A stretch of DNA of 50,792 bases from an uncultured Prevotellaceae bacterium (GCA_900318915.1 ONMI01000046.1:1-50792), one strand, 5' to 3'; positions 1-11,502 are shown, numbered from the stretch's first letter. The notes: generated from the letters alone by a model not told the origin. A program made the numbers and translations.

Positions 1-100
1 GTAAGTTGAAGAGGGAGTATAGCGGGCTATACGACCGATGAGACTTGACGCTATGCACCGAATAAAAACAAAAAGCGACCGAAACAAATTCTATGGAATG
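1..100. repeat. Intergenic hairpin element, cut by window start
   Basis: Non-coding stretch downstream of uvrA. Bases 17-32 read GTATAGCGGGCTATAC, a perfect 7-bp stem around a GG loop. The flanks (GAAGAGGGA before, ACCGATGAGACTTGACG after) loosely resemble the flanks of a second hairpin at 20132-20145, which has the same GG loop and AGC/GCT base but different outer pairs. I read this as one copy of a dispersed structured intergenic element. The full extent is unknown because the window begins inside it. Confidence 0.45.
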
Positions 101-112
101 CTGCCTTTAATA

Positions 113-2953
<2,841 letters not shown>

Positions 2954-2972
2954 TTAGTCGGGTTGGCTTACT

Positions 2973-3707
2973 TTATTCGGTGGGGGTGCTGTCCTCTCTC
3001 TCTGTGAAGCCGCGCAGCAGGTTCACATCGCGGCGTATGTTGTACTTGCGGCCGTCGGCGCCCTTCGCCGTCACATGCACGAAGTAGACGCCTTGCTTCA
3101 CGGGGGTGCCGTGGAAGGTGCCGTCCCAGCCCCCGGCGGGGTCGTCCCACTCATAGAGCTTCTGACCCCAGCGGTTGTAAATCACGGCGTGAAACTCCAC
3201 CAGACTCTGGTAGCCTTCCTTGGCTTTGTAGACATCGTTTATATCGTCATTGTTGGGCGAGAAGGCGTTGGGCATTTCGAGCTTGCTCTCGCTGATGGTC
3301 ACACGCAGGGGGTCGGCATCCGCCCAGTATTCGTCGGTGTAGCAGATGGAGTCGTTGCCCTGGGTGAAGATGGCGTAGAGCTGCACACGGTGCGAGCCGG
3401 CTCGGGTGAAGGTCACTTGGGTGTCTTCCTCATAGCGCACCAGATAGGGCTCAAGTTCTCCCTCCAGGGTGAAACGCCATTCATAGTAGGTGGTCCAGCC
3501 TTCGGTCCACTCGGCGTTGGCCTCGAAAAGGGCCTCGAGAGGGGCAGAGCCGGAATATTCGGTGCCGGTCTCTGTGGTGCCGTCGCTTTTCGTGAAGGTG
3601 GCAAGGGGATTGATGGTGGGATATGGGTCCTGGGCTGTCAGGGTGGTGGCGCAGAGGCTGAGAAAACCCACCGCAAGACAGATGGTTTTAAGATATTGCA
3701 TTTTCAT
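2973..3707 (-). CDS. Small secreted protein with T9SS type B (gliding-motility) C-terminal domain
   Basis: 244-aa exported protein of unknown function. The ATG at 3707-3705 overlaps the TGA of the upstream peptidase gene (ATGA), which argues for translational coupling and against the longer frame that opens at 3854. Residues 1 to about 22 form a signal peptide (MKMQYLKTICLAVGFL..., Ala-Gln junction). The middle looks like a PKD/Ig-like beta domain. The last 90 residues match the type B sorting domain: PNAFSPNNDDINDVY, then IYNRWGQKLYEW, GWDGT and KQGVYFVHV. In Bacteroidetes such domains direct export by the type IX system and surface retention. With only about 120 residues before the sorting domain, little room is left for an enzymatic domain. 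A second Met lies two codons downstream. Confidence 0.88.
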   Translation of the reverse strand: MKMQYLKTICLAVGFLSLCATTLTAQDPYPTINPLATFTKSDGTTETGTEYSGSAPLEALFEANAEWTEGWTTYYEWRFTLEGELEPYLVRYEEDTQVTFTRAGSHRVQLYAIFTQGNDSICYTDEYWADADPLRVTISESKLEMPNAFSPNNDDINDVYKAKEGYQSLVEFHAVIYNRWGQKLYEWDDPAGGWDGTFHGTPVKQGVYFVHVTAKGADGRKYNIRRDVNLLRGFTEREDSTPTE

Positions 3708-5818
3708 CGCTTGTTGTATTTCATGCCAAGATTGTACATAATGAATCCGTAAATGTCGGCCTGCTCCTCGAGCACCTTGCTCATGGGTTTGCCACCGCCG
3801 TGGCCGGCCTTGCTGTCGATGCGGATGAGCACCGGTGCCTTGCCGCTGTGACACTCCTGAAGCGTGGCGGCAAACTTGAACGAGTGGGCGGGAACCACAC
3901 GGTCATCGTGGTCAGCGGTGGTCACCAGGGTGGCGGGATAGCTCGTGCCGGGCTTCAGGTTGTGAAGGGGTGAGTAGCCTTTCAGATACTCAAACATCTC
4001 CTTGCTGTCGGCGCTCGTGCCGTAGTCGGAAGCCCAGTTCCAGCCGATGGTGAACTTGTGGTAGCGCAGCATGTCCATCACGCCTACACGGGGTACGGCA
4101 ACCTTGAAGAGGTCAGGACGCTGCGTCATGCAGGCGCCAACGAGCAGTCCGCCGTTCGAGCCGCCCACAATGGCTATCTGCTCCTTGGTGGTGTAGCCGT
4201 TGGCGATGAGCCATTCGGCGGCGCCAATGAAGTCGTCAAACACATTTTGCTTCTTCATCTTCGTGCCGGCCAGATGCCACTCCTCGCCATACTCCGAGCC
4301 GCCGCGCAGGTTCACCTCCACATAGATGCCGCCGCTCTCCAGGAAAGGAATGCGGGTGGCGGAGAAAGAGGGCGACAGGCCGATGTTGAAACCGCCGTAG
4401 CCGTAGAGGTAGAGGGGAGCGGGCTGCTGTTTGCTAAAGGTGGACTTCAGGGCCGTGACGAACATGGGAACACGGGTGCCGTCCTTGCTGGCGAAGAAAA
4501 TCTGGCGTGTCTCGTAGTCGGAGGGAGTGAAGTGGGCCTTCGGGGCGGAGTAGAGGGTGCTCTTACCGCTCTGAAGGTCGCAGCGGTAGATGGTGCCGGG
4601 GGTGGTGTACGAGGTGAAGGCGTAGAAACACTCGGGACGGTCTTTCTCGCCGCTGAAACCGGCGGTGCCCACACCGGGCAACTGCACCTCATGCTCTCTG
4701 CGGCCCTGCAGGTCGTAGATGTAGGCGTGGGTGGTGGCGTCTTTGCTGTAGGTGAGCACAAGGTGGCCGCCGGCCATCACGGTGCTTTCCAGCACATCCG
4801 TGCTCTCAGCCACCAGCTCTTGCCAGTCGTAGATGCCGGGCTTGTCTATCCGGCAGGTCATCAGCCTGCCTTTAGGGGCACCGTAGTTGGTCTGGATGTA
4901 CAGGGTGTTGTCCTTTATCTCAACCACGTCGTAGAGATAATCCATGTCGCTGGTCATCTGGATAAACTGCGAGCCTTTCTTGCGCAAGTCTCTCACAAAG
5001 AGGTTGTTGCCGGCGCCGGCACCGCTCTCCGTGAGCAGCATCACCGTCTCCTCGCGGTTCACCCACGTGGTGTAGAACCGCTGCGGATAGGCGGGGTTCT
5101 GGTAGAACAGCTCATCGGCGCTCTGGGGCGTGCCTATCTTGTGGTAGTATATCTTGTGGCCCTCGTTCTTGTTGCTGTACTCGCGGCCGTCGGCCGAGGA
5201 GTCGTAGGCGCTGTAGTAGAAACCGTCGCCACACCAGGCGGCACCGGAGAACTTGGCCCACTGGATGTGGTCGGAGAGCAACTGCCGGGTGGCCACGTCC
5301 ATCACATAGAATTCCTGCCAGTCGCTGCCGCTGCGTGATATGCTGTAGGCCATGTACTTGCCGTTATGGCTGAAGTAGATGCCGGTGAGCGCCACCGTGC
5401 CGTCGGTGCTCAACTGGTTGGGGTCGAGCATCACACGGGCCTCGCCGCCGGGCTGGTCGCACTCGTACAGCACGCTCTGGTTCTGCAGACCGTCGTTCTT
5501 GTAGAAGTACCACTTGCCGTTGCGGTGGAAGGGAATACCTTCCTTGCCATAGTTCGACACTTCCTTCAGACGCTTGAGCAGCTTGCTGCGGAAGGGGATG
5601 CGCTTCAGATAGGCATCGGTCACGGCGTTCTCGGCCTTCACCCAGGCGGCAGTGGCCTCGCTGGTGTCGTTCTCCAGCCAACGGTAGGGGTCGGCCACTT
5701 GGGTGCCGAAGTAGGTGTCTACGGTGCCGTCCTTAGGAGTGGACGGGTATTTTATCTGTTGGGCGTTCAATAGGGTGGGGAGGGCCATAAGGGCGAGAAT
5801 TATGTTTTTTTTGTACAT
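3704..5818 (-). CDS. Prolyl oligopeptidase family serine peptidase (S9A)
   Basis: 704-aa exported peptidase expected to cleave oligopeptides after proline. It starts with a signal peptide (MYKKNIILALMALPTLLNA). The N-terminal half is the beta-propeller that gates the active site (PYRWLEND, typical of family S9A, lies near residue 45). The C-terminal alpha/beta-hydrolase domain shows the triad: Ser in GGSNGG (about residue 553), Asp in DHDDRVVP (about 635) and His in KAGHGGGK (about 671). LRGGSEYGEEWH upstream of the nucleophile is also characteristic. First gene of a minus-strand group with the type B protein and uvrA. Its likely promoter is at 5848-5880, back to back with that of the TonB-like gene. 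Periplasmic location is inferred. Confidence 0.95.
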   Translation of the reverse strand: MYKKNIILALMALPTLLNAQQIKYPSTPKDGTVDTYFGTQVADPYRWLENDTSEATAAWVKAENAVTDAYLKRIPFRSKLLKRLKEVSNYGKEGIPFHRNGKWYFYKNDGLQNQSVLYECDQPGGEARVMLDPNQLSTDGTVALTGIYFSHNGKYMAYSISRSGSDWQEFYVMDVATRQLLSDHIQWAKFSGAAWCGDGFYYSAYDSSADGREYSNKNEGHKIYYHKIGTPQSADELFYQNPAYPQRFYTTWVNREETVMLLTESGAGAGNNLFVRDLRKKGSQFIQMTSDMDYLYDVVEIKDNTLYIQTNYGAPKGRLMTCRIDKPGIYDWQELVAESTDVLESTVMAGGHLVLTYSKDATTHAYIYDLQGRREHEVQLPGVGTAGFSGEKDRPECFYAFTSYTTPGTIYRCDLQSGKSTLYSAPKAHFTPSDYETRQIFFASKDGTRVPMFVTALKSTFSKQQPAPLYLYGYGGFNIGLSPSFSATRIPFLESGGIYVEVNLRGGSEYGEEWHLAGTKMKKQNVFDDFIGAAEWLIANGYTTKEQIAIVGGSNGGLLVGACMTQRPDLFKVAVPRVGVMDMLRYHKFTIGWNWASDYGTSADSKEMFEYLKGYSPLHNLKPGTSYPATLVTTADHDDRVVPAHSFKFAATLQECHSGKAPVLIRIDSKAGHGGGKPMSKVLEEQADIYGFIMYNLGMKYNKR

Positions 5819-5847
5819 GTTGGTGCTTTCTCTTGTGGATTATCCTA

Positions 5848-5880
5848 CAAAAATACGGCTTTTTCCGCTATATGCCAAAA
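5848..5880 (-). promoter_or_regulatory. Promoter of the peptidase/uvrA group
   Basis: On the minus strand a -7 box TATTTTTG (5855-5848) follows a TTTTG box (5880-5876) with a 20-bp gap after the CAA of 5876-5878, the Bacteroidetes sigma-A layout. It ends about 30 bp before the peptidase ATG. It diverges from the promoter at 5938-5968. Confidence 0.65.
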
Positions 5881-5912
5881 AACAAGTGCTTTTTAACCCT
5901 CTTTTAGTCAAA

Positions 5913-5930
5913 TCGTACTATTTTCGTACC
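5913..5930. promoter_or_regulatory. TCGTAC direct repeat, candidate operator
   Basis: TCGTAC at 5913-5918 and TCGTACC at 5924-5930 are direct repeats 11 bp apart, one helical turn, between two divergent promoters and just upstream of the -33 box of the TonB-like gene. The same pair with the same spacing occurs at 27622-27639, again 37-38 bp before a TATCTTTGCAGC box. This suggests a binding site for a shared regulator, not identified here. Confidence 0.5.
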
Positions 5931-5937
5931 GCTTTTC

Positions 5938-5968
5938 TTGCTTTTTCTCTTTTCACCCCGTATCTTTG
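5938..5968 (+). promoter_or_regulatory. Promoter of the TonB-like gene
   Basis: TTG at 5938-5940 and TATCTTTG at 5961-5968 with a 20-bp gap fit the Bacteroidetes consensus. Transcription would begin near 5975, leaving a leader of about 20 nt before the ATG at 5995. Confidence 0.65.
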
Positions 5969-5994
5969 CAGCCGTAACACCAATATCTATCGCT

Positions 5995-6738
5995 ATGTAC
6001 AGAGGTAAATATATTTGCAAGACTTTAAAAGAGGTGAGGCGCAAGATAGCCAGAGCCAACGACATCGTTTATGAGCCCACCGAATGCCGCCATGAGGGCG
6101 ACTGTTTGGGCACCTGCCCCAAATGCGAGGCTGAGGTGCGCTACCTGGAACAGCAGCTCGACCTCCGGAGGTCGCTGGGCAAGGCGGTAAGCCTCGTGGG
6201 CATCAGTGTGGGCATCACCGCCGTTTCCTCCTGTTCTTTGGTCCGGCCCCTCAATCCCACGGCGGGCGATGTGATGCCGCCGCCCGACACCATTGAGGAG
6301 GTGGCCGGCATTCCGCCGGCACCGGACCTCCAGCCAGCGCAGGTGGAGGAAGGCGATACGGTGAATGAGGAGGCGCTCAACTCGCTCGTGGTGCCCACCG
6401 ACTCCCTGGAGGCTAACATTTTCTTCGGTGATGTGCAGGAGGTGCAGCCTGCCTTCCCGGGTGGAAACGGGGCGTTGAGAGATTATCTCAGTCGGAATAT
6501 CGTCTATCCGGAACAGGCCCGCAAAGACAGCGTCGAAGGGCGCGTCGTCGTCTCTTTCGTCATTGAGAAAGACGGCTCTATTACGAAGCCTGCCGTCGTC
6601 CGCTCGTTGCACCCCTTGCTCGACGCGGAGGCGCTGCGCGTGGTGGCTGCCATGCCCAAGTGGAGCCCCGGCATGACCATGGGGAAGCAGGTTGCTGTGA
6701 AATACAACCTGCCCGTCACTTTCAAGCTGGATGACTGA
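5995..6738 (+). CDS. TonB-family protein with N-terminal Cys cluster
   Basis: 247 aa. The chosen start (MYRGKYICKTLKE) is 27 bp after the -7 box; the longer frame from 5938 would begin inside the promoter. Three parts are visible. Residues 1-60 are a cytoplasmic segment with Cys 31, 37, 41 and 44 (spacing 5-3-2, EGDCLGTCPKCEAE), suited to a zinc or redox site. Residues 62-79 are a membrane segment. A Pro/acidic periplasmic linker then leads to a TonB C-terminal domain (about 147-247; FPGGNGALRDYL, YPEQARKDSVEGRVVVSFVI, MPKWSPG). Classical TonB has a very short cytoplasmic end, so this may be a specialised transducer or a sensor-like variant. The gene precedes a radical SAM gene by 21 bp. A 13-bp duplication (GGATGACTGATTA) spans the junction. 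Confidence 0.85.
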   Translation: MYRGKYICKTLKEVRRKIARANDIVYEPTECRHEGDCLGTCPKCEAEVRYLEQQLDLRRSLGKAVSLVGISVGITAVSSCSLVRPLNPTAGDVMPPPDTIEEVAGIPPAPDLQPAQVEEGDTVNEEALNSLVVPTDSLEANIFFGDVQEVQPAFPGGNGALRDYLSRNIVYPEQARKDSVEGRVVVSFVIEKDGSITKPAVVRSLHPLLDAEALRVVAAMPKWSPGMTMGKQVAVKYNLPVTFKLDD

Positions 6739-6759
6739 TTAATAGGATGACTGATTAGC

Positions 6760-7395
6760 ATGAATCAGAAGACTAAAACGCTGCAAACGGCGCCTTTCAT
6801 TGCCGTCGCCCGCCACCGGTTGGCGGTCGACGGCGAGGGGGTGACCACACTCGCGGCTTTCCACGGCTGCCCGCTGCGCTGCAAGTATTGCCTCAACGAG
6901 GCGTGCCTGCGCCCCGATGGGGTGTGGCGAACGCTCTCCACGCAGCAGTTGCTCGAGCAGGTCAGGGTCGACAGCCTCTATTTCCTCGCCACTCGCGGAG
7001 GGGTTACCTTCGGGGGCGGCGAGCCTTGTCTGCGCAGTGCCTTCATCGAGGAGTTCTGCTCCATGATGGACCCACGATGGCGCATCACCCTCGAGACCAG
7101 CCTCAATGTGGACCGCAGTCACATCGACCGTCTCCTGCCGCATGTGGATGAGTGGATAGTGGATGTGAAAGACACCGACCCCGCTATTTACAAAGCCTAT
7201 ACCGGACGATCACGCGACCGGGCCGCCGACAATCTGCAGTATCTGCTCTCCATGCCGGGCATGCCGGAGAAAATGATGCTCCGCCTCCCTCTTATCCCTG
7301 ATTTCAATACACCGGAGCAGGTGGCACAAAGCCGCACCCGCCTGCAGGCACTGGGGGCGCTCCGCTTCGATGAGTTTACTTATATAGTGAGGTGA
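6760..7395 (+). CDS. Radical SAM protein, glycyl-radical-enzyme-activase-like (YjjW/PflA type)
   Basis: 211-aa protein with the radical SAM cluster motif FHGCPLRCKYC (Cys 37, 41, 44: CxxxCxxC) and a GG motif, FGGGEPCLRSAFIEEF, that contacts SAM. Later segments (LETSLNVD, WIVDVKDTDPAIYKAYTG, LRLPLIPDFN) match activases that install the glycyl radical in pyruvate formate-lyase-type enzymes. It lacks the extra ferredoxin-like Cys-rich insert of many activases and is shorter than PflA (about 245 aa). No glycyl radical enzyme is encoded within the window, so the substrate is unknown. It follows the TonB-like gene closely and may be co-transcribed with it. Confidence 0.82.
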   Translation: MNQKTKTLQTAPFIAVARHRLAVDGEGVTTLAAFHGCPLRCKYCLNEACLRPDGVWRTLSTQQLLEQVRVDSLYFLATRGGVTFGGGEPCLRSAFIEEFCSMMDPRWRITLETSLNVDRSHIDRLLPHVDEWIVDVKDTDPAIYKAYTGRSRDRAADNLQYLLSMPGMPEKMMLRLPLIPDFNTPEQVAQSRTRLQALGALRFDEFTYIVR

Positions 7396-7399
7396 GGGC

Positions 7400-7477
7400 C
7401 TTCCCTTTATCTTCCTTTTAACTTCCCTTTACCTCCCCAACAAATGTCCCTTTAACTTCCCTTTAACTTCCCTTTCC
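7400..7477. repeat. 11-bp polypyrimidine tandem repeat, short array
   Basis: Six to seven imperfect copies of an 11-bp unit CTTCCCTTTAA, interrupted once by an ACAAATG spacer. Unit and spacer both match the longer array at 36271-36558. It lies between the radical SAM gene and the flippase gene, directly after the stop codon. No coding role is visible. Confidence 0.85.
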
Positions 7478-7551
7478 AAATTGAAGCGAAAGCGAAACTT
7501 AAAAGTATTTATAATAAAACCCCGTTTCCTCCGTTTATCTTATGGATAAAA

Positions 7552-9033
7552 ATGAAAAAGGAAAACACAGGGAGCTATTCACATGTCTTGAAGTACACCG
7601 GTCTCTTCGGCGGAGTACAGGGATTGAGCATTCTGGTGGGTATCGTGCGCAACAAGCTCGTGGCCATGATTCTCGGACCGGAGGGCATGGGTCTCATTTC
7701 TCTTTTCAACTCCACCATCAACCTGCTTTCCAATTCCACCAACCTCGGTATCTCCATGAGCGCCGTGCGCAATATCTCCGAAGTCTACGACAGCGGAGAC
7801 CACCAGCGTATGTGCCACGTCATCAAGATGATAAGGTCGTGGAGCCTGCTCACAGCCCTCATCGGCGTGCTGCTCTGCATCGTGCTCAGCCCACTCCTCG
7901 ACAAGTGGACGTTCGGATGGGGTGACCACACACTCCACTTCGTGCTCCTGTCGCCCATCGTGGGACTGATGGCCATCACCGGTGGCGAGACAGCCATCCT
8001 GAAAGGTACCCGACACCTCAAGCGCCTGGCGGCCATCTCTATTTATAATGTGCTGGCGGCACTCTTCATCTCCGTGCCGCTCTACTATTTCTTCGGCGAG
8101 TCGGCCATCGTGCCCTCGCTCGTGGCCATGGCCCTGGCGCAGATGCTCCTCACTATCTCCTATTCCTACAAGCAGTTCCCGCTGAAAGTCTCGGCCGACA
8201 GGGCCTTGCTGGGCGAGGGCATGAACATGGTGAGCCTGGGCATCGCTTTCGTGCTGGCGGGCATACTGGGCAGCGGGGCAGAATTTGTCATCCGCTCTTT
8301 CCTCAACAACACATCGTCGCTCACTACCGTCGGTCTTTACAGCGCCGGCTATATGATGACCATGACCTACGCCGGCATGGTGTTCTCGGCCATGGAGACC
8401 GACTTCTTCCCGCGCCTTTCTGCCGTGGCGACGGACATCAGCGCCGCCAACACGCTCGTCAACAGGCAGGTGGAGGTGTCGCTGCTCCTCATAGCACCCC
8501 TACTCGTGTTCTTCACCATCTCGCTGCCCATCCTCATGCCGCTCCTCTACAGCGGTAAGTTCACACCCGTGGTGGGCATGATGCAGATCACAGTGCTGGC
8601 CATGTACTTCAGAGCGCTCAAACTGCCGGTGGCTTACCTGCCGCTTGCAAAGGGCGACTCCCGCTCCTATCTCCTGCTCGAGGGCATCTACGATGTGATG
8701 CTCGTCGGCCTGGTCATGTTCTGCTTCCGACGGTGGGGACTCGTGGGATGCGGTGTGGCCATCACCGTAGCCGGACTCCTCGATTTCATCCTTATCCATG
8801 TCTATACGCACTGGAAGTATGGCTACTGCATCTCCCGGAGGGTGCGCCGCAGCGCTTTCATGCAGTTGCCTTTCGGTGTGCTGGCCTTCTTGGTCACTTT
8901 TATCAAGAATCCGTTTCTCTACTGGAGCCTCGGCATTCTGCTCGGCCTGCTCAGCCTGTGGGTGTCGGTGCATATCCTGCGAAAGAAAACGCATCTCTGG
9001 AATTCGCTCATGGCGCGGTTTAAAAAGAAATAG
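7552..9033 (+). CDS. O-antigen/polysaccharide flippase (Wzx-like, MOP superfamily)
   Basis: 493-aa integral membrane protein with about 12 hydrophobic segments across its length, the size and layout of polysaccharide flippases that move lipid-linked sugar chains across the inner membrane. The start KYTGLFGGVQGLSILVGIVRN and the following AMILGPEGMGLISLFNS resemble O-antigen translocases of the MOP/MATE superfamily. It ends with a basic cytoplasmic tail. A GT2 glycosyltransferase follows after 6 bp, which supports a role in surface glycan assembly, but no complete polysaccharide locus is present. The overlapping ATG at 7542 is in another frame and is not the start. Confidence 0.85.
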   Translation: MKKENTGSYSHVLKYTGLFGGVQGLSILVGIVRNKLVAMILGPEGMGLISLFNSTINLLSNSTNLGISMSAVRNISEVYDSGDHQRMCHVIKMIRSWSLLTALIGVLLCIVLSPLLDKWTFGWGDHTLHFVLLSPIVGLMAITGGETAILKGTRHLKRLAAISIYNVLAALFISVPLYYFFGESAIVPSLVAMALAQMLLTISYSYKQFPLKVSADRALLGEGMNMVSLGIAFVLAGILGSGAEFVIRSFLNNTSSLTTVGLYSAGYMMTMTYAGMVFSAMETDFFPRLSAVATDISAANTLVNRQVEVSLLLIAPLLVFFTISLPILMPLLYSGKFTPVVGMMQITVLAMYFRALKLPVAYLPLAKGDSRSYLLLEGIYDVMLVGLVMFCFRRWGLVGCGVAITVAGLLDFILIHVYTHWKYGYCISRRVRRSAFMQLPFGVLAFLVTFIKNPFLYWSLGILLGLLSLWVSVHILRKKTHLWNSLMARFKKK

Positions 9034-9039
9034 CGCCCC

Positions 9040-10020
9040 ATGAGTAAAGTCAGCATCCTGGTGGCGGCTTTCAACGCCGCTCCTTTCTTGGAGAAATGCC
9101 TCGACTCGCTTGTGGGGCAGACGCATACCGACCTTGAGATTCTGTGCGTCGACGATGCCTCGACCGATGATACCCCCGCAATACTCGACCGGTGGGCGCT
9201 ACGCGACACGCGCGTACAGGTGACTCACCTCGCCGAGAATGGCGGACAGGCGCATGCGCGCAATGTCGGACTACAAAAGGCCACCGGACAATTCGTATGC
9301 ATGGTTGACAGCGACGACTGGCTCTCTCCCGATGCCCTGGAAAAAGCGGTTGCCACATTCGAGGAGCATCCCGAAACCGACTGCGTGCTCTTCCAGGTGG
9401 TAGAGGTGACGGGGCAGAACGAGCGTCGCTATCCCTTGCCTTCCTTTGAGTGGATGAGCGGGGCCGAGGCTTTTGAGGCCAGCCTCACCTGGCAGCTTCA
9501 CGGCCTCTATATGGTGAGGGCCGAACTGCACCGGCGCTTCCCCTACGACGAGTCGTCGCGCGCCTACAGCGACGACAACACCACACGCATCCATTATCTG
9601 CACGCTCGGCAGGTTCGCACCTGCGAAGGGGTGTATTTCTACCTGCAGCACCCGGCATCGGTCACCCACAGGGTGAGCGTCAGACGGTTCGACTACCTGC
9701 GGGCCAACGAGAGTATGCTCCGGCAGATGAGGGTGTGCGGGGCCGACAACCGCCTGCTTGATATCTATGAGAATGTGAGATGGCTCAACGTCGTCGACCT
9801 ATACATGTTTTATTACCAGCATCGGAGAGAACTGGCACCCCACGACCGGCGGTTCGGCCTCGCCGAGATAAAACGCATCTGGAAGAGTATCGACCTCGGA
9901 CGGCTCACTCCGCGCAACCGGCTGAAGTTCGGATATGCGCCGCTCAGGCCGTTCTGGGGGCTTTTCCGCCTCGAGGAGGAGGTCTATTTCTCCCTCCGCT
10001 TCTTCTTCAAGGGCCGATAA
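9040..10020 (+). CDS. Family 2 glycosyltransferase
   Basis: 326-aa cytoplasmic enzyme predicted to transfer a sugar from a nucleotide donor. The N-terminal GT-A fold is clear: SILVAAFNAAPFLEKCLDSL, then EILCVDDASTDDT for nucleotide binding, HARNVGL, and the metal-binding motif DSDD at residues 90-93 (MVDSDDWLSPDAL). The C-terminal 120 residues are basic and aromatic, with a RFDYLRANE-type segment common in Bacteroidetes GT2 enzymes. No membrane helix is evident. It sits 6 bp after the flippase gene, so both probably serve one glycan. Donor and acceptor cannot be read from the sequence. Confidence 0.92.
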   Translation: MSKVSILVAAFNAAPFLEKCLDSLVGQTHTDLEILCVDDASTDDTPAILDRWALRDTRVQVTHLAENGGQAHARNVGLQKATGQFVCMVDSDDWLSPDALEKAVATFEEHPETDCVLFQVVEVTGQNERRYPLPSFEWMSGAEAFEASLTWQLHGLYMVRAELHRRFPYDESSRAYSDDNTTRIHYLHARQVRTCEGVYFYLQHPASVTHRVSVRRFDYLRANESMLRQMRVCGADNRLLDIYENVRWLNVVDLYMFYYQHRRELAPHDRRFGLAEIKRIWKSIDLGRLTPRNRLKFGYAPLRPFWGLFRLEEEVYFSLRFFFKGR

Positions 10021-10075
10021 ACGGCGCTTGGAAAACTTTTTTCTCTCCGAAGGTCGTTTTTTTGCGAATAATGTG

Positions 10076-10083
10076 TATCTTTG
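10076..10083 (+). promoter_or_regulatory. -7 box of the antiporter gene
   Basis: TATCTTTG fits TANNTTTG and lies about 30 bp before the ATG at 10114. No well-spaced TTG box was found upstream, so this is a partial promoter call. Confidence 0.4.
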
Positions 10084-10113
10084 CATATCCTTGATGCAAG
10101 ACACAGTGAAGCC

Positions 10114-11502
10114 ATGACACTTATCATCGTAGCGATTTTTCTCGTTTGCTGCATTCTCATCGCAACCGAAAAGTTCACCAATGTCAACAAGTCGGCAGTG
10201 GCCATCTTTGCCGGTACGGTGGGGTGGGTGCTCTATATCTGCTGGGGCACCGACTTCGTGATGCACGAACATGAGGGAGAGTATACCGATTTCCTCAACG
10301 GAGCCGTGGCCACCAGCGTGGCCGTCAAGCACTATATCGCCGAGAATATCTTCCTCAAGTATGTGGGAAAGGCTGCCGAAATCGTGCTCTTCCTGCTCTC
10401 TACGATGACCATCGTGGAAATCTTGCTCAACAATGGATGCTTCGACTTCCTCACACCGTGGATCCGCACCAGAAAAAGCCGCAAACTGCTCTGGATGCTC
10501 TCCAGCTGCACCTTCATCCTCTCGGCCAACCTCGACAACCTTACCACCGCTTCCATCATGCTGGTGGTGATGCATGCCCTTGTGCCCAACAGAAGGCAGC
10601 GGTTCATCTATGGAAGCAGCGTGGTCATCGCCGCCAATGCGGGAGGGGCACTCACCGTCATCGGCGACCCTGCCGGACTGTGGCTCTGGAACAGCGGAGC
10701 CGTCACGGCTTCCAATTTCTCCATGTCGCTCCTCCTGCCGTGTCTCGTGGCATGGGGACTGCCCACCTATCTGCTTGGAAGGGAACTGCCCGAACGGATT
10801 GACATCGACTGGCGGCCCATGCCTTACAGGGGCGACGACACCAACCTCAATGCCTGGCAGCGGGTGCTCATGCTTATCGTGGGTATCGGCGGGCTGTGGT
10901 TCATACCCACGTTCCACAATATCACCAAACTGAGTCCGTTCCTCGGGGCGCTCTGCGTGCTCTCCGTGCTATGGGTGGTCAATGAAATCTTCAACCGCAA
11001 ACTGATGAACGTCGACAAGATGGTGGAGAGGAAAATGCCACGGTCGCTGCAGTATGGTGTACAGCAGATGATTCTCTATGTCATGGGATTCATGCTCGCC
11101 GTAGGCGTGGTGCAGGAAACGGGAGCGGTACACTGGCTCGCCGAAGCCATCGATGCCCATGTACACAACTGCTGGATCTTGGGCATCGTGGCGGGACTCA
11201 TCAGCTCGGTGCTCGACAATTTCGCCGCCTCGCTGAGCTTCTTCTCGCTATACCCTGTGGCCGAGTCGGCCGCCGGCGGATACGGCGAGGCTTTCCTCCA
11301 AAACGGCATCTATTGGAAAATCATCGCTTACTCCACGGCACTGGCAGGCAATATCGTGGCCATCGGCTCCATGAGCGGGGTGGCGCTGCTTAAAATGGAG
11401 CGGATGCGAATCACTTGGTACATGGCACACGTGGGATGGAAAGCAGCGGCCGGATGGATGGCCGGACTGGCGGTCATGGCCCTCACACTGCTGGTGGGCT
11501 GA
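10114..11502 (+). CDS. nhaD: Na+/H+ antiporter, NhaD type
   Basis: 462-aa polytopic inner-membrane protein (about 12 segments) of the ion-transporter superfamily. It should exchange sodium for protons and so help pH and salt homeostasis. ATG 10114 (MTLIIVAIFLVCC) is preferred over the in-frame TTG at 10081, which lies inside the -7 box. Family-like segments are SANLDNLTTASIMLVVM, ANAGGALTVIGDPAGLWLW, and, near the C-terminus, SSVLDNFAASLSFFSLYP; the paired DN motifs are typical of the NhaD/ArsB fold. The neighbouring ATP synthase operon is a plausible bioenergetic context, although its c subunit looks proton-type. Confidence 0.88.
   Translation: MTLIIVAIFLVCCILIATEKFTNVNKSAVAIFAGTVGWVLYICWGTDFVMHEHEGEYTDFLNGAVATSVAVKHYIAENIFLKYVGKAAEIVLFLLSTMTIVEILLNNGCFDFLTPWIRTRKSRKLLWMLSSCTFILSANLDNLTTASIMLVVMHALVPNRRQRFIYGSSVVIAANAGGALTVIGDPAGLWLWNSGAVTASNFSMSLLLPCLVAWGLPTYLLGRELPERIDIDWRPMPYRGDDTNLNAWQRVLMLIVGIGGLWFIPTFHNITKLSPFLGALCVLSVLWVVNEIFNRKLMNVDKMVERKMPRSLQYGVQQMILYVMGFMLAVGVVQETGAVHWLAEAIDAHVHNCWILGIVAGLISSVLDNFAASLSFFSLYPVAESAAGGYGEAFLQNGIYWKIIAYSTALAGNIVAIGSMSGVALLKMERMRITWYMAHVGWKAAAGWMAGLAVMALTLLVG

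Noticed and set aside
3708-3854. N-terminal extension of the T9SS type B protein
   Set aside because: The in-frame extension is Arg/His/Gln-rich, overlaps the peptidase C-terminus and precedes a good signal peptide; the ATGA-coupled start is preferred.
4058-5338. 426-codon open frame on the plus strand
   Set aside because: It lies wholly antisense to the prolyl oligopeptidase gene, whose catalytic motifs are clear. High GC keeps the opposite frame open, and the product (Val/Gly/His-rich) has no domain.
9799-10917. 372-codon open frame on the minus strand
   Set aside because: Antisense to the GT2 and antiporter genes; the composition is that of a shadow frame, with no recognisable motif.
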